This document shows positions 51,601 to 63,928 of a DNA stretch of 64,000 nt, piece by piece; positions within the stretch are counted from its first letter, which is position 1; every line of letters begins with the position of its first letter. A program made the position numbers and the translations under genes. The DNA is taken from NCBI GenBank assembly GCA_964247055.1, contig OZ176050.1, positions 10,664,001-10,728,000 on the forward strand, written 5' to 3'. This DNA comes from Paragordius varius (Eukaryota > Nematomorpha). A model generated the notes under the pieces. That model did no database searches and was not told the DNA's origin. It saw nothing but the letters and a program-made list of their open reading frames with translations.

Positions 51601-54600
51601 ATTATCAGGTCGTTGTCTTCATTATGAGCTAGCTTCCATATTCTTGAGTCAAATAACTTGCGATCGAGACAGTCCTCTTTGGTCAGTTGAGTTAAGTTAA
51701 AGTAAGTCATGGCTAATTGTTTTTTCCCAATCGTGATATGATTTGTTTCGTCTTAAATTGCCGTTCGGATGAAAGAATCTAATTTTGTTAATCCCACCAT
51801 TTTGAGCGTTAAATGTGGCCCCAGTATATGAGACGATTTGCTCTGAGAAAAGAAGACATAGGTTGTGATATGAAACAGACTATGTATGCTTTTATTATTA
51901 TTTGTTTTATCATTGTGGTCCTGATTGGTGAGACATGAATTGAGGATTTTTCTTTCTATTTCGCATAATTTATTTTCATTAGTTTGATTTAAGGGCCATT
52001 ATTCGCTAGCATATGTGAGGGCAGGGCGAATGGCAATCGTGTAGATTTTGCCCTTGTTTCGGTTTGAAATGTGTTTGTGTTTCATTATAAAATTGAGTTG
52101 ATGGAATTTGGCCCAAGCTTAATGTGTTCGTGTTGTTATGGCGTTTTAACATTGTTATCAGCTGCTATTGTGTCACCCAGGTAATTGTACTTGTTTACTA
52201 TTTCAATGTTATGGGAGGCAGGTAGTTTGCGTGTGAGTTTTTATCTGGTGTTGCACAAACTTTATATAATTTTTTAATTCCCGTGGGAGATACCAATCAA
52301 TTCCCAGTTACTGTTGGAGCAGGGTTTCATCCTCAGTCCATTACTATTTATCATTATTTTGGATGTAATAACTGATAATATGAAAACAGGTTTACCTTTC
52401 GAAATGGTGTACGCTGGCGATATAATACTAACAGCCACCAGCCAAATAGTCATCATCAATAAATATTACTTTTGGAAATCTAAATTAGAAAATTTGGCCT
52501 CAAAAATGACACAGATAAAACAAAGACTTTAATCAGAGGCTCACATGTACCTATAATAAAATTCCCTTGCTTTATTTATGACTCTGAAGTGAAACTTAAT
52601 TCCATTAAATGCACTAAATGTCAACTATGGGTCCACAAAAAGAGCTTACAAATTAAAGGAAGTTTATTAAGGATTAAAAAATTTTTATGTAAAGCTTGTG
52701 CAACACGAGATAAAAACTCACACTCAAATTACCTGCCTCCCATAACATCGAAATAGTAAACAAGTGCAATTACCTGGGTGACACAATAGCAGCTAATATT
52801 AATATTAAAACCCCATAACAACACGAACACATCAAGCTTGGGCCAAATTCTATCAACTCAGTCTATAATGAAACACAAACACATTTTAAGCCCCATCAAG
52901 GACAAAATCTACACGATTGTTATTCGCCCTGCCCTATGTGCTAGCGAAAGTTGGCCCTTAAATCAAACTAATGGAAATAATTTATGTGAAATAGAAAGAA
53001 AATTCCTCAACTCATGTCTCACCAATCAGTACCACAATAATAAAACAAATAATAATAAAAGCATACATAGTCTGTTTAATATCACACCTAGGTCTTCTTT
53101 TCTCGGAGCAAATCATCTCAGATACTGGGACCATATTGGCTGCTCAAATGATTGGATTAACAAAATTAGATCCTATCATCCGAACGGGAATTTAGGACGC
53201 GGCAGACCATATCATGATTGGAAAAAAACAATCAGCTATGACTTAAACTTAACCAATTGAAGACGACTGTCTCGATCGCAAGTTATTTCGCTTTAGAATT
53301 TGAAAGCAATCTAATGTTGGAATAACAACGACCTGATGATCTTTATAATTAAATGTATATTTCAAGATTATTTGACAACACTATTGACATATTTTGCTAA
53401 TAATTATTTTGATTCAAATTTAATTTTATTTATTTGACTATTAGATTACACATTTATACACAACTACAGTATTATACATCGTACATTTTATCTCTATGTA
53501 TCGAATGGGGTTCAGCGTGTCAAATATTATTTTGCATGGATGTGTGGTATATAATATTTTAGAGAAGCATTAATTGTTTTATTTTAATATCCTTAATTTT
53601 TTATTCCGCCTAATTTGTTTCTTTTGTTTTACTAGGGAGTTGAAATGTTTTCATTATAATTATAACTTAAAATTTATTTCCATTTTGATAAAAATTAGCC
53701 GATTTGGTTAGTAATGTATCAGGGTTGGGCTTCAATGGATTCAAAAATATTCCTTTGTCACCTTCACAAGAATCAGAATACGACAAAACAGAAAATCGTG
53801 AAACAAATTTGCAGCAACAAGTTACCAAAGGTTATATAACATTTTTTAGTTTAAATCATTAAAAAAATTAAGAAGATAATTTTGTTGTTCTATATTTTAA
53901 ATTATATTTAAGGGATTTATTTTTTATATCACTTAATTCAAATGATTTTTTTTCCTAAAAGATTTGTTTGCTATAAACAGCATTGTACAGAATATTAACA
54001 GGATAATGAAAAACTAAAAATAAATTTTCAAATTATATTTTTTCTTACATTAATTTAATTATTTTTGGTAATGGAAATGCTAAATGTCAACGGTACTTTA
54101 AATAAAAAAATATGAATTTTAAATTTAATAATGTGTTGAATTTAGAAGTTTATTACATTAAATAACATTTCTTTTTTACCACTCTTTTTCCAATTAAATC
54201 TTAATCCGATGTTATTGATTTAACAATAAAACTACTGTTTATAGCGCATCTTTCAACGTAAAAATATACCAGCCAGGATCGATCGCTAAATGATATTATG
54301 CAAAATACGATTATTGAAATATATTTTTTATTTTTACTAGTATTAAATTACCATTCAATATTGTAACTACCCAAAATAACTACCCAAAGCAAATATGACC
54401 CATTATAAAACATTTTAGACATTTCTAATGCACATTTTTTTGTACGCTTATGCGCAGAACCAGATTGGAACCTGATATCTAACATTCATATTTGGGCGTT
54501 TGAAACATCGTTATCGCTTCACGCTGCTTTGGCCAATTGGAATACAAGTACTATGGCTTGGCTCAGACACCTCGTGTATGAACGCATAGCACATCAACGA

Positions 54601-55716
54601 ACCCTTGCAGTTTATATAGTTTCAGCTCTGTGGCACGGTCTTTGGCCCGGTTACTATTTAACGTTTGTTTCGGGTGCTCTGTTCACGGAAGCCGCTAAAA
54701 TGGTATAATAATTACGTAATGGTTAAGTATAAATGTGTGGCGTTATTTTAGTCCAGTTTTACTCATACCAATAAAAAATGAAGGGGTCAGTTATACGTGG
54801 CATATACAAATACACAGGCAAAATGTTAAAACTAAACGACAAATATTTTTTGGGAAAAATACAAAGTAACTTTATTAATAAAGTTGGTGATTCTGTAAGA
54901 TAATGAATGATACACGAAAATTAAGAAAATTAATTGAAAGTTATATTGATTAACAGAAATTTTCAATTAATTTCCTATTTAATTTTCGTTTAACATTATT
55001 TACGGATTTAAAACTGTTATTACAAAGCATAATCAATCCGTTATTTACCATTACAATACTTACTATATTAAACCTTGATTATTTAATATAACTCATTGTA
55101 TTGGGTTTCAAAATGGGGAATAGAAATATATATCGGTCCCACACCCAATTATTTTTAAAATTGTAATTATATAGTTTTAAGAAATTTTAAAGTTTTAAAA
55201 AGTGTCGTTGTCTTTTAGTGTTTTTATTTTGTCAGTTTTAATTTGTATTGTGATACCAACGATTATTGTATAGCTATTTGTCACATTTATAGATATTTAT
55301 AATCTAAAGAAGCAAATCAAAATATGATGTATTATTTAGGGGGTATATGTTGCTCGTTTTATCTAATTTGTATATTTAAGGTTTTAAAAATAGGCTCTTG
55401 ATGATTTGTCGTTAAAATTATATCTTACACTAAAAAAATAATGTATTTTTTTTACATTTAAGGTTAGATGCACTAGATTTATAATCCTAAATGGCATTTA
55501 TCTTTTTAACTCCTTATATCATTTTTTGTGTTACAACAGAATCGTCGAAAATACAGGAACCTGTTTATGTGCAATAAATACGTAGCTAACGTGTACCACG
55601 TGATGACGTTTATTCTTACTCGCATAGTATTGGCTTATGTTAGTACACCGTTCGTTATACTTAGATTGCTCCCTAGCCTTATAATATATGAGTATTATAT
55701 TCTTTACATCTTCAAA

Positions 55717-55762
<46 letters not shown>

Positions 55763-56156
55763 GAAAAGGTTAAGGTAAAAAGAATGCGGTCAAATTATCA
55801 AATTTTGAAAGTTGTCGTATTAAACAATTCCTACTAGCATTGGCTGTATATAGAAAAAAGTCGGGTAAAAATTGGTTGACTTTTTCTTTTTAATTTATGG
55901 TTTTTAATCAAACTTTGACTTTGATTAAATATTTATTTGGTATTTGTCCCAATATTGTGGGTAAAATTAAAAATGATATAATCGTTTATATCATTACTTA
56001 ATTCTATTTCATTTTATAAATCTATTTATAATATTATGTAATATTTGTAGATCAATGTACTATTGGCCTCATGTATTAGCTTTGATAAGTATGGGACTAT
56101 ATTATATTAAACCTCCTGCTTTGAGTCATAAAAAATCTCCTACCTATGCATCGTGA
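48681..56156 (+). CDS. MBOAT1/2-like lysophospholipid acyltransferase
   Basis: A multipass ER membrane O-acyltransferase that re-acylates lysophospholipids from acyl-CoA (Lands cycle). Exons: 48681-48764, 48787-48932, 48956-49036, 49099-49191, 49428-49556, 49917-50047, 50777-51012, 51329-51431, 53445-53546, 53699-53830, 54458-54702, 55540-55691, 56051-56156, giving 579 aa with all phases closed. Family blocks occur in order: LPIDQLNFVITQIFGLFVAF, FSYLTFVHISRM, GPLMVMTQKLTNLAF.LHDG, FQTVLAG.LCFYKDFMEYI, VKYYFAW, LISNIHIW, NWNTSTMAWLR and SALWHGLWPGYY. The catalytic pair is Asn439 and His472. The exon at 50777 adds a ~79-residue hydrophilic loop, longer than in human MBOAT1. The first two introns are 22 and 23 nt. 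Substrate preference cannot be told from sequence. Confidence 0.93.
51545..53345. mobile_element. Head-to-head palindromic LINE remnant (PHD-finger family B) in an MBOAT intron
   Basis: The right unit (52310-53345, + strand) carries a decayed reverse-transcriptase piece (QGFILSPLLF..ILDV and a degenerate YADD-like YAGDI). It continues into a PHD-like zinc knuckle (KCTKCQLWVHKK...FLCKAC) and a C-terminal domain (ASESWPL...LRYWDHIG...GRGRPYHDWKK). The left unit (51545-52285) is the - strand copy of the segment from the zinc knuckle to the 3' end, so the two face away from a central junction near 52290. Matching blocks include 'acctgggtgacacaatagcagct' and its complement. Both units are dead. 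Confidence 0.75.
55720..55760. repeat. (TA)n microsatellite just after an MBOAT exon
   Basis: About 40 bp of TA begins 29 nt after the donor GA|GTATTA at 55692. It lies in the intron in the chosen model, so it does not encode the Ile-Tyr run seen in the naive reading frame. Confidence 0.85.
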
Positions 56157-58067
56157 AATAAGAAAAAACGCTGATAATTTTTTATTTATATTGTTTTTTA
56201 TAATTGAATAATGGGAGTGTTTGCAGTCAAATTGCTTTACCTGTTTTAGTTTTAAACTTTTATGCCCGTATAAATTTTATAAAAAACATGTGAATCCTAT
56301 TTAATGAAATTTAAAATCTATATCTACCATATGGCATGTGATTTAAACACAAATTGTGCAAAATATTTTTGTTACCAATTAAGTTCTAAGTACTGTGTAT
56401 ATTAAACCTGATAATTTTTGCAATATCAACCATAATATATTGTGTTTTTTTATTTTTTATTCCTTTCAATTTAAGCAAAAATTTTGTAATGAATCAATTT
56501 TTTTCCAATATATGCCTTGGTTTGAAATAACGAAACCTAAATAAATTTTTCTTATAAAACTTTTTTTATTTCAATGACACATACCTTCTAATTTTAAAAT
56601 TTATAGTATGTTCCATATAAAATTTTAACATTCAGAAAAAAAGGATTTCTCAACATATTTTGGCCATTAAATTAATTAGTTGATTTCAAAACTTACATTA
56701 CATTAACATAATTAGATAATTTGCTAATTAATCTCTCAATATTCAAACATATATTTGGTTAAAAGAAAGCGAGGCGTATAACTATTCAAATTATATTTCA
56801 TATGAAAAAATTTTCGAATATCTTGAAATATCTTTAATTAATTAAATAGTTAATAAAAAGTTTTAATATGAACATTTTTTTAGTTATACAAGTAGAAATT
56901 GGTAATCACATTAACAAGTAGGGGAATGTATTTTAGCTATATAATTAAAATACTTTTTTCTTAACTAGACTTTATGATGATCTAATCTAGATTAATTATC
57001 AATGGAATTTGATTTTTTAATATGTGGTAGCCAAGACAGTATTCCAAAAATATAAAAAACTGAGAATCATGAAATTAATCATTAAACATTTAATTAATTT
57101 TTTATGCGTATACTTGAAAATCTGGAAATACATAAAAACAAATAAAAGGGATCTTATATAAATATTATTTTAGTCATTTCTTAATTCATGAAAGTGGTGC
57201 GTACAATGTATCCTCCATATTATGTGTATTGAAATAATAAATATGGTTAAGTAATTGAAAAATGCTTGAAGATAAAAGAAACCTCAATTAAGAAAAATAA
57301 TAATGATTAAAATATTATACTGTTACAGGGTATGTGGAGTGAACACTCAGAGTAAAAGCAACTTAGGGTGTTTTTGAGGTCTCATTGTAGAGATCTGCTA
57401 TCATTCTATTATTTTGTAACTGAATTAAATCTTTAATGGGTTGTTGTGGAAATTACGATGGCCTCTTTATATATCTAAAATTTTAAATATAATTCAAACA
57501 AAAGGCTAACAACTGGTAGAAAAGTTATGCATTATGGTTATAATAAGCTTAAAAAAGTTTCCATTGTGGTGTGGATGAAAATATAGATTGAGGAGACAGA
57601 ATTAATATAGAAAGATAAGCTTTTGGTGCAGTTCGCTGATAGTATGAATTAATAAAAATATCTTAAAGTGCAATAGGTTAAAAATTTTAATCTATATGAT
57701 ATATTGATAAGATAAAAAGTAAGATTTATGGTTTTGTGATTTAGCAAACCATGGTGGATAACTCATTTGGGCGCTTAGGAAACCTAAAGAAAGAAATTGT
57801 TTTGGCTAAAAAGCAGAGCTACAAGGGAAGATAAAATAAGAAATAAATATATATTATATGAATTTATGAGTTAAATTGTTAGCATGATGGCAAACGGACT
57901 GAGATAGTTTGGGTAAGAGTGGAGAGAAGAAGATTATATAAAGCATATTGATAATGAGGACAACCAAACAACTTGATGTAAGAAGAAACATTCGCATTGG
58001 AATTAACGGTACATGCACAGAGAGGATACCGAAATTGACGATGACCTATTGTACAAGAGTTTTATCT

Positions 58068-58752
58068 AGAGTTGTGCTGACCAAGTCATAGCCCGGTCAA
58101 TTGACCGGATCATGACCAGGTCAGTGACTATTTATTTTTTGACCATGGTCATTATAAAACAGCTGTTTTTTGAAAAATTGCTGGTAAATTTTTTTGGAAA
58201 AGAGATAGTAATGATATTTTTAAAAAATATAAATTAAATATTAAAATAAGCTAATTTAACAATATAAAATTGTTAAACACGCATCCTTATAACAATATCA
58301 TTAAGCATATCCAGTCATTTCGAAAAACATAAAAATCAAGCACTTTGCAAAACATGCAATTATTCCATATATGTGAATCAATAATATGCAAAAACACTTT
58401 TTAATTGGATATTTCAATGATGAAAGAACGTGTAAAACAAGCTAGGTAAAATATTATTCCAAATATCCAGTATTAAAAGCTATGCATTTAAAGATAGGCC
58501 ACAAACATGTGGCAGAATTTTAATAACAAAATTCTTGATTAAATTTTATTGAAAATATTTGTAAATAATAAATATTAAAAGTATAATTTAAACTTTTAAG
58601 AAAAAACATGACATTATTAGAACGCAAGTGTCGTTCAAAACATCATTTTCACAATCCAATAGCATCGTATTTACTGAGGTAAAAAGTGGTCATGACCGTG
58701 GTCTGACTGTGTCACCGGACTTTTTTGAAAAAGCAGTCAAATGCACAACCCC
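58068..58752. mobile_element. hAT-like non-autonomous element, ~685 bp
   Basis: The left end GAGTTGTGCTGACC and right end GACT..AAATGCACAACCCC form an inverted pair. GC-rich subterminal motifs flank an AT-rich middle: 'ggtcaattgaccggatcatgaccaggtcagtgac' on the left, 'gtggtcatgaccgtggtctgactgtgtcaccgg' on the right. No transposase frame was seen. Confidence 0.5.
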
Positions 58753-58955
58753 CAGTGGTATTTACTAAAAAATTGTAAAAGGCCGCATAAATTATTGATC
58801 ATGTCTCAAGGGCCATTACCGTTTAATAACCACAAATATTGCATAAATAATTGATATATGCAGATATTTGTAGTCTAAATAGGCACATAAACAATTAAAT
58901 GGATAATTCAGGGCCATAAAAAAGCACTTTAAGGTCCGCGATTCGAGTACCGCTG
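58753..58955. mobile_element. hAT-like MITE, ~200 bp, family C
   Basis: Ends CAGTGGTATTTACTAAAA and CGAGTACCGCTG, with internal 'aagggccattaccg' and 'agggccataaaaaagcac'. A relative with the same end type is at 62153-62343. It directly abuts the preceding element. Confidence 0.55.
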
Positions 58956-60156
58956 ATTTGGACACAATGTAAGAATTAGTTTTTAGACATTGCAAAATAA
59001 AGTAGTAAAAAACATTTGTTATTGCAAACGTTAAATAAAATATAATTTGCCTTAAGAAGATAAATGTACCTAAATGTGCTCATTTAAAATCAAATTCCCA
59101 CATCTATTGACACGGATAGTAGGGAGGGAAAGGTTAACTACGCCACTTAAGCCTAATTAAAACAAAACAAATTCCCATGGCGAATATTAGAATCTTGAAT
59201 TAACTGTCCAATGCTGAAACAATCATTAATACAAAGTGTATATCAAATCATAATAAAATAAAATGAAGTACAAACATTTTTTTAAGTAATATTCGCATTA
59301 AGGAGAATTAGAGGTGATCTGGGAATAATTACAAATATAAAGGGCGCAATAACCAGAAATATCGAATGGAGCCTGAGTAGTTTTAATCACAAATTAAAAT
59401 ACAAAATTTTAAAAGCCCCCAAAATAAAGGTGAATCCAATTTTTTAAACCTACTGCGTTGCTTCTAAATAATTTCTAATTGTAAGGGCTCTGGAATAAAA
59501 TAATTTTTTATATTTATGCCATATATGCTTACGGTCGTATATTTTGAAAAATTTTTCATATTTATCCAAAAATTAAAATATATGGAGAGTGTCGGAAAAT
59601 TTTTACGTGTCCATAAATCAAAAGAGAAGCTTATCAAAAACGCCCTATCATCATCTTATCTTCCACTCTGTATACACTCCTTTAATGGATTTATATAATT
59701 AAAAAATTATAATAAACTAAAAATACAACAATCTTAGAAAATATTTTAGTAGCGCGTATAATTTTTTTATTTTATGGTAAAAATTCAAATTATAATTTGG
59801 TTTTAGTTGATAATAATTAAAATTATAATGCAATAAAGATCATTAAACAGAGTTAATAAGTTATCCCGACCCCTGTATTATCTAGAAAAAGTGTTTTATG
59901 ATATTTTAAAACTATTTGCACCTCTTGGAGTTAGATTATCGATAAATTTTGATAAATACAGCTTATTAACATTTTCTTATATGTACAACTACATTATAAC
60001 TGAAATTTAAATCAAACATTGTTAGAGATTTTTGTTTAAATAGTAATTGTTTGAAGTATTTACGTTACAATCGTTTATTATTTACTTTGTTGGGTAACAT
60101 AAAATGCGAGTCGCTTTTGAGTACCGTTGTTTTATATCGGTTATTTCTCTCTCTCC

Positions 60157-60194
<38 letters not shown>

Positions 60195-60235
60195 TATATC
60201 AAAAAACTTTACAACATTTATTACAGAGGACAGTG

Positions 60236-60636
60236 TGCTAATATGACGTTCAATGGTAATGGTGCGCGAAATTTAAAAGATATATTAATAGCAAATCCAA
60301 TGTATAAAAAAATTTCATGTATCATGTGCATTTTTAGTGTGGTCTTTATATATAGTATGCCATATAACAAAAATAATTATATTTTTTTTATTTTTTCATT
60401 AGTATCATATTGTATAATATCCATAAACGTTTTTTTCTAGTATTTTGGGATGTTTACCACCTTTTATGAGTCAGCTTGATATGCGCTCCCGTTTTCGACC
60501 TAATACAAAAATGTTATATACAATTTGTCAAGGCAATATATTTCGAACAAGTCTTTTAGTAACTAGGGTAAGGACTGGCACTAGAGCATTTTTGGGTTCT
60601 TCTTTACTTTATGAATTTAAATTCCAACTTTTTTAA
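60236..60636 (+). CDS. Two exon-like segments of an unrecognised + strand gene
   Basis: A first segment after 'tttattacag' (from 60226) reads GQCANMTFNGNGARNLKDIL and on to MYKKIS. A second, after 'ttttctag' (about 60440-60567 or to the stop at 60636), reads ILGCLPPFMSQLDMRSRFRP, then MLYTICQGNIFRTSLLVTR with a donor-like GTAAGG. Both look protein-like against a noisy background, but I could not assign a family or a full gene. Joining them in phase needs a weak donor near 60328. The upstream start is unknown. This could be the 3' end of a gene whose earlier exons I missed. Confidence 0.35.
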
Positions 60637-60939
60637 AAATTTCGTTAAAATACAAATTTCGCCTTGCCACCGACTATGACCTTGATTCAATTAAAATCAT
60701 AAAAAATATGGGTATTTTTGGTGTGTGCAACAACTAGAATCAATTATTTGTTAACTTACATTGATCTACAAATTCATCTATAGAATATTATAATTTATAA
60801 TTGAAAGTAAAAAACAATCTCAGATATCTATGTCGTTTTCATAAAAGAAAATTTTTTTATCCGTATCAATTATGCTCTTTTTATTTCTTAATCTTAACAT
60901 AATCAAGGGTTCGTTCGTTCGTTCGACCCATGTAAATTT

Positions 60940-63928
60940 TCAAAACTTATGGCTAGCGAAAAGTATTATACCAGCCTCATTGACTGAAGAAGCTTGTTTC
61001 TGATGTAAAATCATGTAAGCCTTTTTCGAGCGTCGGTTAATAGCTCTCAAATTTTCCAAAGAAGCATAGAGTGAAGGCCAATTGTCTCCTCCTACACTGT
61101 AATCTTGGTAGGGGGAACCGAGGTAAGCCCTTCGACCAATAATTAACCCCATTTCATCATCATCCTCATTATCATCCAAGTCACGTTCAGGACTCCGTTT
61201 TGTTCGGTAGTGATTTGCTGTATCAAACGAGGATATTTTAGAATCATAATGTCCATTCGTATTTAAAGCAATATTGTTAAAGGGTTTTTTTGGATCTAAA
61301 GTATATGTAACAAATGTAATAACAAAAATAATTTGATCGAAAATGAGTGTTGCTTGGAATATATACAGGCTTCAAAATATTTACTTTATAATATACGCAT
61401 AAAAATGGATGATGTTTTTTCTGAGAATCAAATTATATCATTCCTGGTATTCGCAATTTAACCAAAAATAAAATCGGGTGTTTCGGTTCCAACTTATTTA
61501 AAATTATAAAGAGTGAAAATTTTGCTAATTATTAAAATATGTATATTATTTAAGGGGAACACTATATAAGGACTCATTTGTAGGATTGTAAGGTATTATA
61601 ATGACAGCGTATTTAGATTTCTTATGGCCTGTTTAAACTCAATATCGTTTTATATATAAGAAGATAATTGCCCATTTTACCACATTATCAGTACATAATG
61701 CGAGATGCTATGAGGGCGCAATTTGCGCTGTTTCTAGGCATATATCAGGGATCTGTAAGTTTATAACTAATTAAAATATTAGATAATGCAAACTCTATGG
61801 ACATCCATTATTACAATTACTTTTAAATCTCTTGATTCGGCTATCCGTACCTTAACTTGCAACTTATGATTTCCAATTATAATTTTTTGATCTATAAATT
61901 ACTCCGAAAATAAACTCTGCGATCAACCTTTTTTGTGCTGATTTTTTATTAATTTGACCATTTTCGATGGTATAATAGGTAGGGCGCCGGGCTCTTGCAC
62001 TGTGTGTGTAGAAAGAGACAGTATCCCGAAGCTGAGCAAATTCACCATTACTGTTAGCCTTGGGTAGGCAAGTGTTACCGCTTTCACAAGACCTAATATA
62101 CAATAAGTCACTGCACTTTGTTAAATGCAAACTGAAAAAAGAGATTCTTAACCAGTGATATTTAAACCGCGGTTCTAAAATACTTTTTTATGGCCCTGGA
62201 TTGTTTATTAGATTTTTAGTAACTTATTTTGAGTGTAATTCAAATGTGTCAATCAGTTTTTATCGGTATTATATGGGGACGGCGCTTGAGACAAGATACA
62301 TATTTTTTTGCGGCTCTTTATCATTATTTGGTGAATATCACTGCTTTTAAACTGTATTTTTTCATTTTTACCTCTTTTTGTCGAAATGAACCTTTGTGAC
62401 TTTTCTTAATCATTTAATCTTGTATACCATTTACATTTCAAATTCACCCTTAATTCCGATTCACCCTCGAACAATTCAAATTCACCCTAGAATGTGTTTT
62501 TAAGATTAATTATTGCCTCTATTTTTATATATTTTTAAAAAATAAAATTTTGTTTTGAATTAAAATTATACTAAAAAAATAATAAATTATTCCATAAAGA
62601 TATTTTATATTAATAATGAGTTACATTAGTTCGAAAACACATGATTTATTTTTAGGGTGAATTTGAATTGCAAAGGTATATAATGAAGTTTTAGCGGATT
62701 TTCTTACCCCACAAAACAAGTTTGTATTTTTGCACCAACCAATAAATAGCAGTTGACAATATTCTAAAATTGAATTATGACTTTTTTTATGAAATTTTTG
62801 TTTGCGCAGTCTCCGCCTAAAAAAAGGTTTGTTTGACTACAGTTTGAAATGAACCCAAAACAAACCATGTTTAATGTTCCCTTGATTTCCCAATTTCATT
62901 TCCAAAAATTTTGGCTTGACCGTTTGTTGTGGATTGTAGTAATTAAAAAAGCTTTTGTATATTTGTCCTTAATTACTTGATACCACAAAAAGGTAACACA
63001 TCAATCATAAAAAATTAATTACAAACGTGATATGTAAAAGTTTTTTTATATGTAAAACTTTATTTTTTATTTTTGGTTATTATAATACTGAAATTTTTTG
63101 AATCATTTTAATTTTAAAACAAGCAATGATAAATAATGACGCGTTATTTTCCTTGATACACCATTTATAATTTTGATAAAAATACAAATGATATATACTA
63201 AAATTAATTAATTTTTATAATGGTTTCCTGTATAAAATAAATAATATGTGACAAGAGTTACCTAAAAATGAACAAAAAACGTTACGTCAATAATAATGAT
63301 AATTAATAAACAAAATTTTATAAAAACGAAACAATTTGTTTTATTTTTCATTTCAAATCCCCTAAATTTTAGGTAATTTTGTATGAAAAAAAATTTGTCA
63401 ACACATCAATCACAGTTTGGTCTGGTCTAATATGGCGTGGTGATGAGACCTACAATAACCATTTAGTTACTAATAATAACATAACAAGGTTTTTAAATTA
63501 ATTAATTAATCAAAAAAGTTGATATTTTCTGTTGTTCATGTATAACAATATATATATTATTGCATTTTGAAATACTGATAGAAAGTAACAGTTTATATTA
63601 CCAACAATTTTCACACCATAGGTGTCAAATATACGACATAATACACAAAAATAAATTGTTATCATCAGGTGTGTTTGACAAATGGGATTAAGCCTAAGAT
63701 GGATGTACACAGGGTAAAATCTTTCCATTCAATTTTGATAATTAAAATTTCAGTTGCAAAAAAATGTAAAAAAACCTACCTCTCTTATTTCCCTTTTGAA
63801 TATCAGGAAAAAAAAGTTTTACCTGATAACCCCTTTGATTCATATCTGCCTGGTCTAAGAACAGATTTTTCTTGATTTGAAATCGGAATAAGTAATGCGG
63901 CGAATATGCATATCAAACACAAAGCCAT
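60940..63928 (-). CDS. Candidate secreted precursor-like protein, unrecognised
   Basis: Three - strand exons, 63928-63823, 62110-61928 and 61295-60940, close in phase to give 214 aa. Exon 1 encodes a clear signal peptide (MALCLICIFAALLIPISNQ) followed by EKSVLRPGRY. Exon 3 has an acidic run (DDNEDDDE) and several possible prohormone cleavage sites: KR, a GRR that could give an amidated end, RR and KK. It contains NWPSLYASLENLRAIN and ends ASHKF. I know no matching peptide family. Exon 2 is open in two frames. The one consistent with splice phase is hydrophobic; the other encodes CSDLLYIRSCESGNTCLPK with three cysteines but does not fit the phases. A decayed copy of exon 2 is at 35260-35400. 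Confidence 0.45.
62153..62343. mobile_element. hAT-like MITE, family C, inside the minus-strand gene's intron
   Basis: Ends CAGTGATATTTAAACCGCGG and GGTGAATATCACTG form an imperfect terminal inverted repeat like that of 58753-58955. It shares 'tatggccctggattgttta' with that element's 'agggccata' region in inverted sense. It is non-coding and lies 42 bp upstream of the exon 62110-61928 in transcript terms. Confidence 0.55.
62423..62682. mobile_element. Second copy of the 'tataccattta' MITE
   Basis: 'tataccatttacatttcaaattcaccct' at the left and 'agggtgaatttgaattgcaaaggtata' at the right match the ends of 3333-3646. The middle shares 'aatgtgttttc..' and 'ttagttcgaaaacacat'. It has no coding capacity. 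Confidence 0.65.

Larger units (their letters stand above)
56157..60235. other. 4-kb intergenic region with hAT-like and other TE debris
   Basis: AT-rich sequence without a recognised gene. Between about 57300 and 58000 the composition shifts, with purine-rich segments that may be a very old LINE-type relic (a 'cagttcgctgatag' motif resembles a reverse-transcriptase active-site region), but this is weak. It is followed by two hAT-like elements (58068-58752 and 58753-58955). Confidence 0.4.

Noticed and set aside
55692-55773. An Ile-Tyr repeat tail on the MBOAT exon, encoded by the TA microsatellite
   Set aside because: A donor GA|GTATTA at 55692 joins in phase to 56051 and restores the conserved SMYYWPH sequence, so the microsatellite is intronic.
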